In this document: positions 18,058-25,682 of the stretch, piece by piece
How the letters are laid out: each line of letters starts with the position of its first letter
How positions within the stretch are numbered: the first letter of the stretch is position 1
From: Terriglobales bacterium
Lineage (GTDB): Bacteria > Acidobacteriota > Terriglobia > Terriglobales > Acidobacteriaceae
Length of the DNA stretch: 64,000 nucleotides
NCBI GenBank assembly: GCA_015654835.1
Contig: JAATGG010000264.1
Span: 31,003-95,002, forward strand
Reading direction: 5' to 3'
The notes under the pieces: generated by a model
Database searches by the model: none
Seen by the model: the letters and a program-made list of their open reading frames with translations, nothing else
Told to the model about the DNA's origin: nothing
Translations under genes and position numbers: made by a program

Positions 18058-19245
18058 TCAGTTAATTAGCGAGTTCGCTGGTTCTGGCAGATTGGGAACT
18101 TGGGTCCATTTGGGTCCAAGAATCAAATCCTCCACAGTTTGAACCGCGTTCTTTACGTCTGAAGGCACCGCCTCCAAATAAACCTCTCGCGTGATCTGCG
18201 AAGAGGAATGCCCCAACAACTCCTGCACCGCGCCTAGCGGAACTCCGGCAGAGCTGGATAGCGTTGCCGTTGCGTGACGCAGCCAGTGCCATGTGACGCC
18301 CTTCAAACCCAGCCGTTCACAGGTCGGCTTGAATTGCCGATTGAGCAGATTCCTCCGGCTCAGAGGCGTTCCTTTGCCCGTCGAGAAGACCAGGGCGTCG
18401 GGGTCAAGCCGTGACGGCTTCCACTGCTTCAAGACCTCGATGCCTTGCTTCCCCACAGGCACCGTCCGGCGGCTCCGCTTCGTCTTCGGATCGTCGAACA
18501 CGCCTTCATAAACGGTCTGCCGTACACGAATCATCCCAGCTTCGAGATCGACATCGCGCCAGCGAAGAGCGAGAAGTTCCCCAATGCGCATTCCCGTTGA
18601 ACCCAACAGCAGTGCAATCGAGTGCGACGGTTCCGGCAGAGCTTGAAGCAAATCGCGAATCTTCCCCGGATCGATAGGCGTCTTTTCAGGCACCGGACCA
18701 CGGCGCGGAAAACGAGTCTTCGGGACCGGATTGGATGTGATGAGATCGTCATCCTCAGCGGCCTTCAGAATCGTTCCTAACGTTGTGCGCACATGCTTGA
18801 CGGTTCTCCAAGACAGACCGGCCTTCAGCTTCCCCGAGAGAAAGCTCTGCACCGAGTCGCGAGTGATGAGCCGCAATTGCATGTCGCCGAGCGCTGGAAT
18901 CAGATGGCAGTTGACCACGTAATCGTAGTGCTGTCTGGTTGAGTGTTTGATCGTGGGCTGCACTTCCGGCCACCACCGATCCTGGATGAAGCTCTTCAAC
19001 GTCCAGGTCGATTGCGATCGATAGTCGCCGCTGTTAATCGAGCGAAGCCGGTCAGAAAGCACCTGCTGCGCTTCGCGGCGCGTGGGCATGTCGGCAACAG
19101 GCCCGAGAACTTCAGAGCGTCGAAGCCGCCCTGTTTTCCCGTCCGGTCCGACGACAGTTTCCCACCAGCGAGCCACCCACACTTTTTGTCGCGTCCCTCT
19201 CTTGAAGAGAGAGCCTTGCTGAAAATGCCTGTTCTGGGCCATCAA
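18058..19245 (-). CDS. tyrosine-type site-specific integrase
   Basis: A 395-aa phage-type integrase. It has an N-terminal arm-binding region (about 1-75), a SAM-like core-binding domain (about 80-165) and a catalytic domain. The catalytic residues are Arg220 (GMRIGELLALRW), His320 and Arg323 (HWLRHATAT), His346 (LLGHSSS) and Tyr356 (EVYLEAV). The 3' end lies 17 bases from the attL core, the normal position for an element that targets a tRNA. All catalytic residues are present, so it should be active. Confidence 0.95.
   Translation of the reverse strand: MMAQNRHFQQGSLFKRGTRQKVWVARWWETVVGPDGKTGRLRRSEVLGPVADMPTRREAQQVLSDRLRSINSGDYRSQSTWTLKSFIQDRWWPEVQPTIKHSTRQHYDYVVNCHLIPALGDMQLRLITRDSVQSFLSGKLKAGLSWRTVKHVRTTLGTILKAAEDDDLITSNPVPKTRFPRRGPVPEKTPIDPGKIRDLLQALPEPSHSIALLLGSTGMRIGELLALRWRDVDLEAGMIRVRQTVYEGVFDDPKTKRSRRTVPVGKQGIEVLKQWKPSRLDPDALVFSTGKGTPLSRRNLLNRQFKPTCERLGLKGVTWHWLRHATATLSSSAGVPLGAVQELLGHSSSQITREVYLEAVPSDVKNAVQTVEDLILGPKWTQVPNLPEPANSLIN
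18100..18118 (+). repeat. tandem TTGGGTCCA sites near attL
   Basis: TTGGGTCCA occurs at 18100-18108 and 18110-18118. The same doublet in the same orientation is found near attR. These are probable integrase arm-type sites, here inside the 3' end of the integrase gene. Confidence 0.6.
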
Positions 19246-19320
19246 GAAACCTCTCTTGACCCATCGAGGCGGTACTGCGTCGTGACAACAGTGTAGGTTT
19301 CAGCGGCGGTCCGCACAAGA

Positions 19321-19518
19321 CTACGCGCCATATTGATCCTGCAACCACTGCGTCACTGTTGCCGGATCGAAGCGCAGATACTTGCCGATTTTCAAGTGCG
19401 GGATGCGCTCGCGACTCCTACAGCGCGTACGTGCATAGACCCAAGTAACATGCACTTTCAAGAGTGCTGCCAGCTCATCCGCTGTCAAAAGATCGCCCAG
19501 AATGAACGCAGATGCCAT
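19321..19518 (-). CDS. excisionase-like HTH protein
   Basis: A 65-aa MerR/AlpA-type helix-turn-helix protein of the excisionase class. LTADELAALLKVHVTWVYARTR forms the HTH, IPHLKIGKYLRFDPATVTQWL the wing and following helix. It lies directly upstream of the integrase on the same strand with a 75-base gap. Such proteins direct excision or regulate integrase transcription. Confidence 0.85.
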   Translation of the reverse strand: MASAFILGDLLTADELAALLKVHVTWVYARTRCRSRERIPHLKIGKYLRFDPATVTQWLQDQYGA

Positions 19519-19542
19519 CGATCACCTCAACGGCCACAACGA

Positions 19543-19932
19543 TCAATGCCCCTGCGGAGCACTAACCTCGTTTTGGCCATCGGGCAATGTACCGAAAGAA
19601 TTCGGATGAATCAAGTGGTTACTGACAAATGATCTGTAGGGCTGACCGGAGCGAATTCGCTCGCAAGCACGTTTAGTTCTGCCACTGAATACGCTCAGTT
19701 GCTTACGAGAAATGGATAGCCTTGTCGCTACTCGATCCTGATGCAATCCCGGATTTTCCCGCTTCAGGCTACCCAATAGCGCCCTCTGAATCGAAGGCGA
19801 TCTGCCGAGATTCGCAAATACTTGAGACCTAGCTTGGGCTCCTGAAAACGCACATCGGGCCATGACTGGAGGATTATCATCAATCTCGTGGCCCTCGATA
19901 ATGCTTCTGACCATTTGGAGCGAGGGATTCAT
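19543..19932 (-). CDS. possible HTH-containing protein of the island
   Basis: A 129-aa frame from ATG 19932 that I do not recognise. The part LHQDRVATRLSISRKQLSVF resembles a helix-turn-helix, followed by a basic stretch. The ribosome binding site is weak (AAAGG at short distance) and the C-terminal third has unusual composition. The same frame reaches back to 20043, but that would overlap the better-supported plus-strand gene at 20005. It may be degenerate. Confidence 0.3.
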   Translation of the reverse strand: MNPSLQMVRSIIEGHEIDDNPPVMARCAFSGAQARSQVFANLGRSPSIQRALLGSLKRENPGLHQDRVATRLSISRKQLSVFSGRTKRACERIRSGQPYRSFVSNHLIHPNSFGTLPDGQNEVSAPQGH

Positions 19933-20004
19933 GACCTTTGGTTCGATGGCTAAACGCCGGCAGATCGGATTTGTATAGGGAAGTCGAAACCATAAGGAGC
20001 ATCC

Positions 20005-20187
20005 ATGAAGGCCAAAGTGATGACAGACGGATTCGAAGGCCATGTTCGCCGCTCACTGGATCGCGTGGCGAAGATGAAGCGTGGAGAGCGCCTGGAGCTG
20101 GAAAAGATCATAACCTTTGCCGATGCGATAGATATGCAGGAGTGTCTGAGCGACGAAGCCAACTTGGAGTCGCAGGACAACACATAA
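20005..20187 (+). CDS. small hypothetical island protein
   Basis: A 60-aa soluble, helical, charged protein (KRGERLELEKIITFADAIDMQE). No family is recognised. AAGGAG lies 5 bases before ATG 20005, which is strong support for translation. It reads in the opposite direction to the integrase module. Confidence 0.5.
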   Translation: MKAKVMTDGFEGHVRRSLDRVAKMKRGERLELEKIITFADAIDMQECLSDEANLESQDNT

Positions 20188-20396
20188 AGCAGGAAAATCC
20201 GCTTTCTTTATGGATTAGGGCGATGGATTCCCTGGCCCGAGTGCTACCAGCACCTCTGGCCCGGCCTTCTGCTTGCCCAATTTTAAGGATCAATCGAACT
20301 CGTCAACAATAGTAAGCGAGTGTATCCAGTGGTGCGACGCTCCGACTGGATTTGCAGGCAGAGAGCGGCGACACTGGAGCAGAAGTGGGGTGCACA

Positions 20397-20609
20397 ATGA
20401 CCATGAAGTGGAGCGAGATTCGAAAGCAGCACGCGCCGGAAGTGGAGGCGCGTATCCGTCAGCGGGTAGCCAATGCCGAGAAAGTCATGGCGCTTTACGC
20501 AGCCGAAACCGATCCGAAGCTGCGCGAATTGGCCGAGACTGATTCGGAAACTTACCTGCAGATCAAGCAAGCTAGTGGTAACTTGGCGCCCACATCCGCG
20601 CAGCAGTAG
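20397..20609 (+). CDS. small hypothetical helical protein
   Basis: A 70-aa protein, largely helical: KWSEIRKQHAPEVEARIRQ, VANAEKVMALYAAE and PKLRELAETDSETYLQIKQ. It has no TM segment and no recognised family. The start at 20397 (MTMKWSE) has only a weak GTGGGG upstream. It could be a small antitoxin-like or regulatory protein of the island, but nothing shows this. Confidence 0.4.
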   Translation: MTMKWSEIRKQHAPEVEARIRQRVANAEKVMALYAAETDPKLRELAETDSETYLQIKQASGNLAPTSAQQ

Positions 20610-20922
20610 AGAGGCCATTATTGGGTCTACGGTCTTCGACTGTTGACGTGCTGCTGGTGTCTACTGTGCTCTCTGGGTGTACAGTTCGAACCAGCGCGAT
20701 CTCTTCTCACGAGCACAGGACGGTACGAGAAATACCTATCCGAGCGCACTGAATCTCTCTGACTTTTCCGTCTTGTGCTCGCGGAGTCGATGTTCGATCA
20801 CCACTCCCGGCGAGCGATTGAATCGCAACTTGCGCGTGCCATAAAGTAAACCAAGTCTCTCCCATCGAAAGGCAGAAAGTCCGAACGGTGGCGCGCATCG
20901 AGCGTTCGGGGGGTGCGTTCGG
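20610..20922. other. island stretch with no gene seen
   Basis: No convincing coding frame on either strand. Minus-strand frames here are basic, low-complexity shadows without ribosome binding sites. The interval leads into the first hairpin/mini-ORF unit. Confidence 0.45.
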
Positions 20923-20955
20923 GGCGGAACAGCGATGCGCAAAGACCGTTCCGCC
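20923..20955. repeat. hairpin at the start of unit 1
   Basis: GGCGGAAC (20923-20930) pairs with GTTCCGCC (20948-20955). The loop region contains GATGCGCAAAG, which aligns without gaps to GACACGCGAGG in the loop of the hairpin at 21254-21282. The stems differ in sequence while keeping pairing. Confidence 0.6.
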
Positions 20956-21171
20956 TTGTGGCTCCGGATTTTGTTGGACATAGAGCTTTCCACTCAGCGA
21001 GTTGCACTTGACGAGACGGTCGATTTTTTATGCACGGAGGACCGGAACGACCCCCGAAAATGCTGCGCATTTGCGCCACGTTCCGCGGTTTTAGGGGTCG
21101 TTCCGGTCCTCGCTCCGAGTTGCGAATTCTGTGAACATCATCTTGGCTCTCGCGGCGGTTCGCTCGCATAG
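20935..21171 (+). CDS. mini-ORF of repeat unit 1
   Basis: A 78-aa frame whose first 32 residues match the mini-ORF at 21261. In a gapless 34-codon alignment 18 residues are identical (DRxALWLR, L, QRV, VDFLC), and 8 of those 18 use different synonymous codons. This pattern indicates selection on the peptide. The second half runs through the large inverted repeat at 21037-21111 and is less likely to be coding. Function unknown. Confidence 0.35.
   Translation: MRKDRSALWLRILLDIELSTQRVALDETVDFLCTEDRNDPRKCCAFAPRSAVLGVVPVLAPSCEFCEHHLGSRGGSLA
21037..21111. repeat. 18-bp perfect inverted repeat, unit 1
   Basis: GAGGACCGGAACGACCCC (21037-21054) is the exact reverse complement of 21094-21111, with a 39-base spacer. 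AAAA/TTTT (21057-21060 and 21089-21092) extend the stem. The loop contains GCGCATTTGCGC, itself a small hairpin. Confidence 0.85.
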
Positions 21172-21253
21172 GAGGAGCTGTTTTGCCAGGCATCCTAGCT
21201 ACTTCGGATAGAAGGATGGCGCGCGCAGAGCATTCTATAGAACCCTTCTAATC

Positions 21254-21282
21254 CGTAACGGTGACACGCGAGGACCGTTACG
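21254..21282. repeat. hairpin at the start of unit 2
   Basis: CGTAACGGT (21254-21262) pairs perfectly with ACCGTTACG (21274-21282) around an 11-base loop. It is the counterpart of the hairpin at 20923-20955. Confidence 0.65.
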
Positions 21283-21449
21283 CGCTATGGTTACGCCTTT
21301 CCTTGTACTTGCGCCTTCATTCGCAACGTGTTTGGTCGGGTAACCGGGTTGATTTTCTATGCGCGACGTTGCAAATCCTGTTGCTCTCGACCAACATTCC
21401 CGGCACCGGGAAATCACGCGGCTTGCAACACCGCGCGTTGATCAAATGA
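21261..21449 (+). CDS. mini-ORF of repeat unit 2
   Basis: A 62-aa frame from GTG 21261, homologous to the mini-ORF at 20935 over its first 34 codons. It is followed by an imperfect inverted repeat (21361-21374 with 21423-21436, 12 of 14 matching) that encloses a perfect TTCCCGG/CCGGGAA hairpin (21397-21412). As in unit 1, the conserved peptide is followed directly by a stem-loop of unrelated sequence. Confidence 0.35.
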   Translation: MTREDRYALWLRLSLYLRLHSQRVWSGNRVDFLCATLQILLLSTNIPGTGKSRGLQHRALIK

Positions 21450-21528
21450 TCCGACTGTCCGTCGTAGCTTGCGCAGGAGAACCACGTCGCAATCGTTGTA
21501 TTGACCACGACGCGATGTAGTCCGGGAC

Positions 21529-22395
21529 TCACAAGACCGTCTGCAGGACCTGACAGAGTAGATAGCACGCTGCCTCACTGAGAAGCAGGGCATAGTTCAC
21601 ACTCTCGGTCTCTTGAGTCAGACAGACCCGTCGCGTAAGGTCAACCGGATACTTCTTATCCGCCGCTGCTGTGCGAAGGTCTGCGCCATGTGCGAGCTTG
21701 TTTCTGAGCACGAAGAGCGGAATGGCGATCTCTTCGACGGTGATTGTCGGTGCGTCAGGGTTCGCGTGCCAATTGGGAAATGCCAGTGTTTGCGGGCCAA
21801 GACAATCACACAACTTCCTTTTGAATTGTTCTTTACCTCCGCTATCGAAGATGGCCTCTAGTCCGGTGATCCATAGCAGGCCAGCGATGTACGGGTGGAA
21901 ATGCTCTAGGCCGAGTTGCAGCAGCGTTAGCGCGTTCTTCTGCTCAATATTCTTGCCGTCCATCACTGGCTGTATGCGGTCGATCATGGCGGGCACGCGT
22001 GCCAGCATCGCGTCATCAAACTTGTTCATCATCGCCCACTGCCCCGGTTGCATTGGCGGGCGGCGTTCAATTTGCTGGCGCCTATAGATAAAGCCGAGCG
22101 TTCGTATTGGCTTGATCATTTGAATCGCCATCAAACCGGCGTAGAAGCGGTTTGCGCCACGTTCTGGGGCCGCATCCCATTCTCCGCCCGGTAACCATTG
22201 AGGATATTCGCAAACAAGGTAGCGACTGGCCTTCGCTTCTTCCTCCATCTCCCCCTGTCCCTGTGCCCAATCCCAGCGAGATGCGAGGAGTTGGTCATTG
22301 GGCCGCACCAACGAGAGGCCATCGCCTAATCGGATGAGATCGTCACCAGCTTTTGCGATTCCCAACAAAGCAGTGTGAATGGTTTCAGTACTCAT
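21529..22395 (-). CDS. HEPN-motif protein of the island
   Basis: A 288-aa protein whose C-terminal part has the HEPN signature R-x4-H in FVLRNKLAHGADL, with a preceding helix of IAIPLF. HEPN domains are commonly metal-independent RNases or RNA-binding parts of toxin and defence systems. The N-terminal 180 residues are not recognised. ATG 22395 is preferred over a TTG 39 bases upstream. It lies 59 bases after the DUF4143 ATPase gene on the same strand. Whether it is an active RNase cannot be read from sequence. Confidence 0.6.
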   Translation of the reverse strand: MSTETIHTALLGIAKAGDDLIRLGDGLSLVRPNDQLLASRWDWAQGQGEMEEEAKASRYLVCEYPQWLPGGEWDAAPERGANRFYAGLMAIQMIKPIRTLGFIYRRQQIERRPPMQPGQWAMMNKFDDAMLARVPAMIDRIQPVMDGKNIEQKNALTLLQLGLEHFHPYIAGLLWITGLEAIFDSGGKEQFKRKLCDCLGPQTLAFPNWHANPDAPTITVEEIAIPLFVLRNKLAHGADLRTAAADKKYPVDLTRRVCLTQETESVNYALLLSEAACYLLCQVLQTVL

Positions 22396-22454
22396 ACTGA
22401 GAGCTTTCTGACCGGAGAGGCATTCGCAAGTCAAGATTCATTGTTGCGCGTCTG

Positions 22455-23696
22455 TCAGTTCTCCCATAATCCGCTGAGCGGAATTCCATGCAGATTTTCA
22501 GCGAATGGGATCACGCTCGTGCCTGTGTAGAGCACCACGCCGCGCACCCAATTCTTCCCAACCGCTTTTGACAGCGCGTCGAGGCCGCGCACATCGTTGC
22601 GTCCCAGGGTGGCTGACGCTTTGACCTCGATACCAACGACCCGACCGGCGCGATCTTCGAGCACGATATCGACCTCTTGGCCGGAGGCTGTGCGCCAATA
22701 AAAAATCTCCGGCTGGGTCTCGCTCCATGCGGCTTGTTTGAATAGCTCCATGACAACGAAGTTCTCGAACAATGGCCCCACCAGATTCGTTTCGGCCTTT
22801 AGCCGATCCACAGTGAGGCCCAGCAGATAGGCCAATAGACCGGTGTCGTTTAGGTAGACCTTGGGTGTCTGAATGACTCGCTTGCCCAGGTTGCGCGCCC
22901 AGGGTCGCAGTAACTGCACAAGGTAGGTGGCCTCCAGCAGCGCGAAGTAGCGCTTCAGTGTGGTCTGTGGCAAAGAGACCGTGCGCGAGATGTCTGCAAA
23001 GTTGAGCAGACTGCCTGCTCGTGTTGCTATGACTGAAAGCAGACGAGGCAGAGCCGTAAGGTCGGCCACGTTCGCCAAGTCACGCACATCCCGTTGCAGG
23101 ATGGTGGCGACGTAAGAGCGGAACCATGCCTCCCGCCGCGTTGCGCTTGAGCGCTCTACTGCGGAAGGATAGCCGCCCACGAGCGCCTTTTGGAGCAATT
23201 CATCGCGTTGTGGTGTGGCCGCACGTGCAGCGGTCGGACGGAACTGCGGCGAGAAGAGCCCATCAATCAGCCCGTCGCGCCGTCCAGCCATCTCGCCCTG
23301 AGAGAAAGGCCAGAGCGTCAGAATCTCCATGCGCCCCGCCAAAGACTCGGAGATTTTTGGCAGCAGGAGCACGTTGGCCGAGCCGGTGAGAAGAAATTGG
23401 CCCGGTTGCCGCTTGCGGTCAATCGCGGCCTTGAGAACCGGAAAAATCTCAGGCGCATGCTGCACCTCATCCAGGGTGACGGGCAACGGCAAACCAGCGA
23501 CAAAGCCGTTGGGGTCAGCCTTCGCCGCCGCCAGGAGGCCGGGATCGTCGAAGGTGAGGTATTGTCTTTGCTTCCCGACAACTTCGGCATCCTGTACGAG
23601 AGTGCTCTTGCCCGTCTGTCGAGCACCGTTCACCAGCACCGCTGGCGTATCCGCCAGGGCTTCCAGCAAACGCGGGGTTAGATTTCGCCGAAACAT
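22455..23696 (-). CDS. AAA ATPase with DUF4143 domain
   Basis: A 413-aa protein of the AAA_14/DUF4143 family. Walker A is GARQTGKST near residue 24, Walker B is in VTLDEVQHAPE, and sensor LLTGSANVLLL follows. The C-terminal DUF4143 region shows EVDIVLEDRAG and GIEVKAS, which fit a PD-(D/E)xK nuclease-like fold. The family is widespread in mobile regions and its function is poorly defined. The start MFRRNL (23696) is preferred over an upstream one at 23732 that would run into the operator-like repeats. Confidence 0.85.
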   Translation of the reverse strand: MFRRNLTPRLLEALADTPAVLVNGARQTGKSTLVQDAEVVGKQRQYLTFDDPGLLAAAKADPNGFVAGLPLPVTLDEVQHAPEIFPVLKAAIDRKRQPGQFLLTGSANVLLLPKISESLAGRMEILTLWPFSQGEMAGRRDGLIDGLFSPQFRPTAARAATPQRDELLQKALVGGYPSAVERSSATRREAWFRSYVATILQRDVRDLANVADLTALPRLLSVIATRAGSLLNFADISRTVSLPQTTLKRYFALLEATYLVQLLRPWARNLGKRVIQTPKVYLNDTGLLAYLLGLTVDRLKAETNLVGPLFENFVVMELFKQAAWSETQPEIFYWRTASGQEVDIVLEDRAGRVVGIEVKASATLGRNDVRGLDALSKAVGKNWVRGVVLYTGTSVIPFAENLHGIPLSGLWEN

Positions 23697-23701
23697 GATG
23701 A

Positions 23702-23755
23702 GATTATCAACTATTTCGACGTCGATAATCAACCATATATTGGATGATTATCGAC
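23702..23755. promoter_or_regulatory. three GATTATC half-sites upstream of the ATPase gene
   Basis: GATTATCAAC (23702-23711), GTCGATAATC (23721-23730) and GATTATCGAC (23746-23755). The last two form a perfect 10-bp inverted repeat with a 15-base spacer. Position at the start of the minus-strand ATPase gene suggests an operator. Confidence 0.5.
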
Positions 23756-23830
23756 ATTGAATACTTCATCATGTCCGGGAATTGCGTACAAGTCCCCCAT
23801 TCACCTTGCTTCATAGCACGTCCTCAAGTA

Positions 23831-23853
23831 ATTACTGTCGAGAGTACGGTAAT
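23831..23853. promoter_or_regulatory. operator-like inverted repeat upstream of the cargo pair
   Basis: ATTACTGT (23831-23838) and ACGGTAAT (23846-23853) form an 8-bp inverted repeat with one mismatch and a 7-base spacer. It lies in the divergent space between the ATPase gene and the plus-strand pair starting at 23978. Confidence 0.35.
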
Positions 23854-23977
23854 CACTGAATGACCTTGAGCTTGGGGTATCATTGCGGCAAGCAAAGAAT
23901 CATTACCATTGTGCACGCGATCCGTGGATGTACAGCCGCGACCGCGCAGCGCGCAAGCGTGAGGCTGGGTCCTAAAA

Positions 23978-24934
23978 ATGGCAAAAAGAAAAGCGGAGCG
24001 ACCGCCGAAGAAAAGAACAATCACCCGCAAAGTTTTCTTCTATCGGGTTAATGCGGGCGTACATCCGGATACCGGAGCGCCTCGGGAAGTTGACCTTGGT
24101 CCAACTGTGCGGCGCATCCGAGACCTGCCGTTTACGAGTGAAGGGCGCTACCTAGATACCGCTGACGGGAAACAGATCTGCTGTTGGCCCGATACTTCTC
24201 AACCTCCGTATCGCATTCGCCTAGCGAATATCCGAAGGGGACAGTACCCACCAGTTGAGAACGCAGGCGAGTTTTCCCCGCTAGTGCTCGGCGCGGGCAA
24301 GGGACTTGCAGAAATAACACATCTTGTCCTCTTTCCCGGTGGGTATTGCGGGGCTGAATTTAACTTCTATGGCCCTCGCGCGTTTCAGCTTCCCATCTAT
24401 TTCGCTCTCAAGGTCCAGGGCTCTCTTCCGCTATTTCGGCTCAACCCAGTTGTTCGACCTGATCTAGAGAAGCGCCTCACCGAACTTAGCGACATTAAGC
24501 TACTCGACCTTAAGGTGCGTGCATCTTACGAGTCCATTCTCAAACAAGCAGATGCCGACCTCGGCGCTGCTCTTAATGCCAATATCAAAGCCGTGAACGC
24601 GAGGCCTGAAGACGAATTCCAACTGATCTTTAAGCGGAGAAAGAACAAGAAACTCCCGTCGTTCAGCGTTCCCGAGCAACTGCTCAATGGGATACGAAGC
24701 CTAGCGAGGAGACCAGACCTTAAGGACAATGTGTCTATCTTCAAAGTTTGTGGAACTGGCAGTACAGATTCCCGATTTGTCGACATATTGCATGAACAGT
24801 TTGTTGCCGAAAGAGAAGTCGAGCCGGCTCTAGACCAATCGGGAGGAGTAGAGTCATCATCAATGTTCGAAGTGATCGAACAAGCCTATACCGAGATGCA
24901 GGAGCAGCTCTCTAAAGCCTCGGAAATCGAGTAG
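23978..24934 (+). CDS. cytosolic component of a candidate two-gene system
   Basis: A 318-aa soluble protein that I cannot assign firmly. It begins with a basic stretch (AKRKAERPPKKRTITRKVFFYR). The middle has GAGKGLAEITHLVLFPGGY, then GAEFNFYGPRAFQLPIYF, a motif reminiscent of uncharacterised DUF families found beside membrane partners (DUF4747- or DUF6731-like; low confidence). Residues 195-225 are charged and helical. The next gene starts 3 bases after its stop, so the two must be co-translated. Codon use is more AT-rich than in chromosomal neighbours. Confidence 0.7.
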   Translation: MAKRKAERPPKKRTITRKVFFYRVNAGVHPDTGAPREVDLGPTVRRIRDLPFTSEGRYLDTADGKQICCWPDTSQPPYRIRLANIRRGQYPPVENAGEFSPLVLGAGKGLAEITHLVLFPGGYCGAEFNFYGPRAFQLPIYFALKVQGSLPLFRLNPVVRPDLEKRLTELSDIKLLDLKVRASYESILKQADADLGAALNANIKAVNARPEDEFQLIFKRRKNKKLPSFSVPEQLLNGIRSLARRPDLKDNVSIFKVCGTGSTDSRFVDILHEQFVAEREVEPALDQSGGVESSSMFEVIEQAYTEMQEQLSKASEIE

Positions 24935-24937
24935 AAA

Positions 24938-25516
24938 ATGAGCCTGTCTTATCCAAATTGGTGGCGGAAGAATTTTCTCTTAGTGGAACTCTTCATCGCG
25001 CTATTGGCGACGGCGGGGCTCCTCTTGTGGTGCGTGCGGGGCAGTGGGCTGCAAGAACTCGAGAAACTTGTCCATGGGAATCGCGGTCAGATATATGGAA
25101 CCCTTGCCTCCATTTGCGGCTCGCTCCTCGGGTTTGTCATTGCTACGTTATCCGTCGTCCTCGGCTTCAATACATCGAGACGCCTGGATGTCCTAAGAAA
25201 GAGCACGTACTACAAGCAGCTTTGGAGTGTCTTCACCTCTGCGATTCGAGTTCTTGCGTTCACCACCTGTGCTTGGCTCCTGGCGTTGTTCGTTGACCGA
25301 GATAGCAGCCCCAATCTCTTCATTCTTGTCCTCTGCTTCGGGGCTACATTTTTGGCAGTTTTGCGGTTGGGAAGGGCGGTGTGGGTTCTTGAAAGAATTG
25401 TGGAAATCCTAACGGCTCCGGGTGCAGGTTTATCCGTGGAATCGTCTGAGCCTGCCCAGGCAGATGCTGTCAGCGGCAGCGGTCCCCCGTCGTCTCAGGC
25501 TGAGGAGATACAGTAA
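24938..25516 (+). CDS. four-TM membrane component of the candidate system
   Basis: A 192-aa protein with four predicted transmembrane helices at about 13-33, 54-77, 100-119 and 126-146. The loop between TM2 and TM3 is basic (FNTSRRLDVLRKSTYYKQ) and the tail is polar and acidic. Start ATG 24938 follows the upstream stop by 3 bases. A cytosolic sensor plus a small multi-TM protein is the layout of several abortive-infection systems in which the membrane protein disrupts the envelope. That role is inference only. Confidence 0.7.
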   Translation: MSLSYPNWWRKNFLLVELFIALLATAGLLLWCVRGSGLQELEKLVHGNRGQIYGTLASICGSLLGFVIATLSVVLGFNTSRRLDVLRKSTYYKQLWSVFTSAIRVLAFTTCAWLLALFVDRDSSPNLFILVLCFGATFLAVLRLGRAVWVLERIVEILTAPGAGLSVESSEPAQADAVSGSGPPSSQAEEIQ

Positions 25517-25577
25517 GCAGCCCAGGCTCTAGGAAAACACTGAACCCCTAAGACAGCAATTTCATTCATGCGAACTC

Positions 25578-25597
25578 TTGGGTCCAACTTGGGTCCA
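25578..25597 (+). repeat. tandem TTGGGTCCA sites near attR
   Basis: TTGGGTCCA at 25578-25586 and 25589-25597, matching the doublet at 18100-18118 in sequence and orientation. About 85 bases from the attR core, a suitable distance for integrase arm-binding sites. Confidence 0.6.
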
Positions 25598-25682
25598 AGT
25601 GCTGCCGAAAATCGTACAAAATCGGGGTACACGACGCAGTACCGACCTTGACGAATCAACAACTTAGCAAATCGGTTGTTGT

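Noticed and set aside
20923..21436. Retron or DGR-like non-coding RNA
   Set aside because: The hairpins suggested an msr-msd type RNA, but no reverse transcriptase is encoded anywhere in the island or window.
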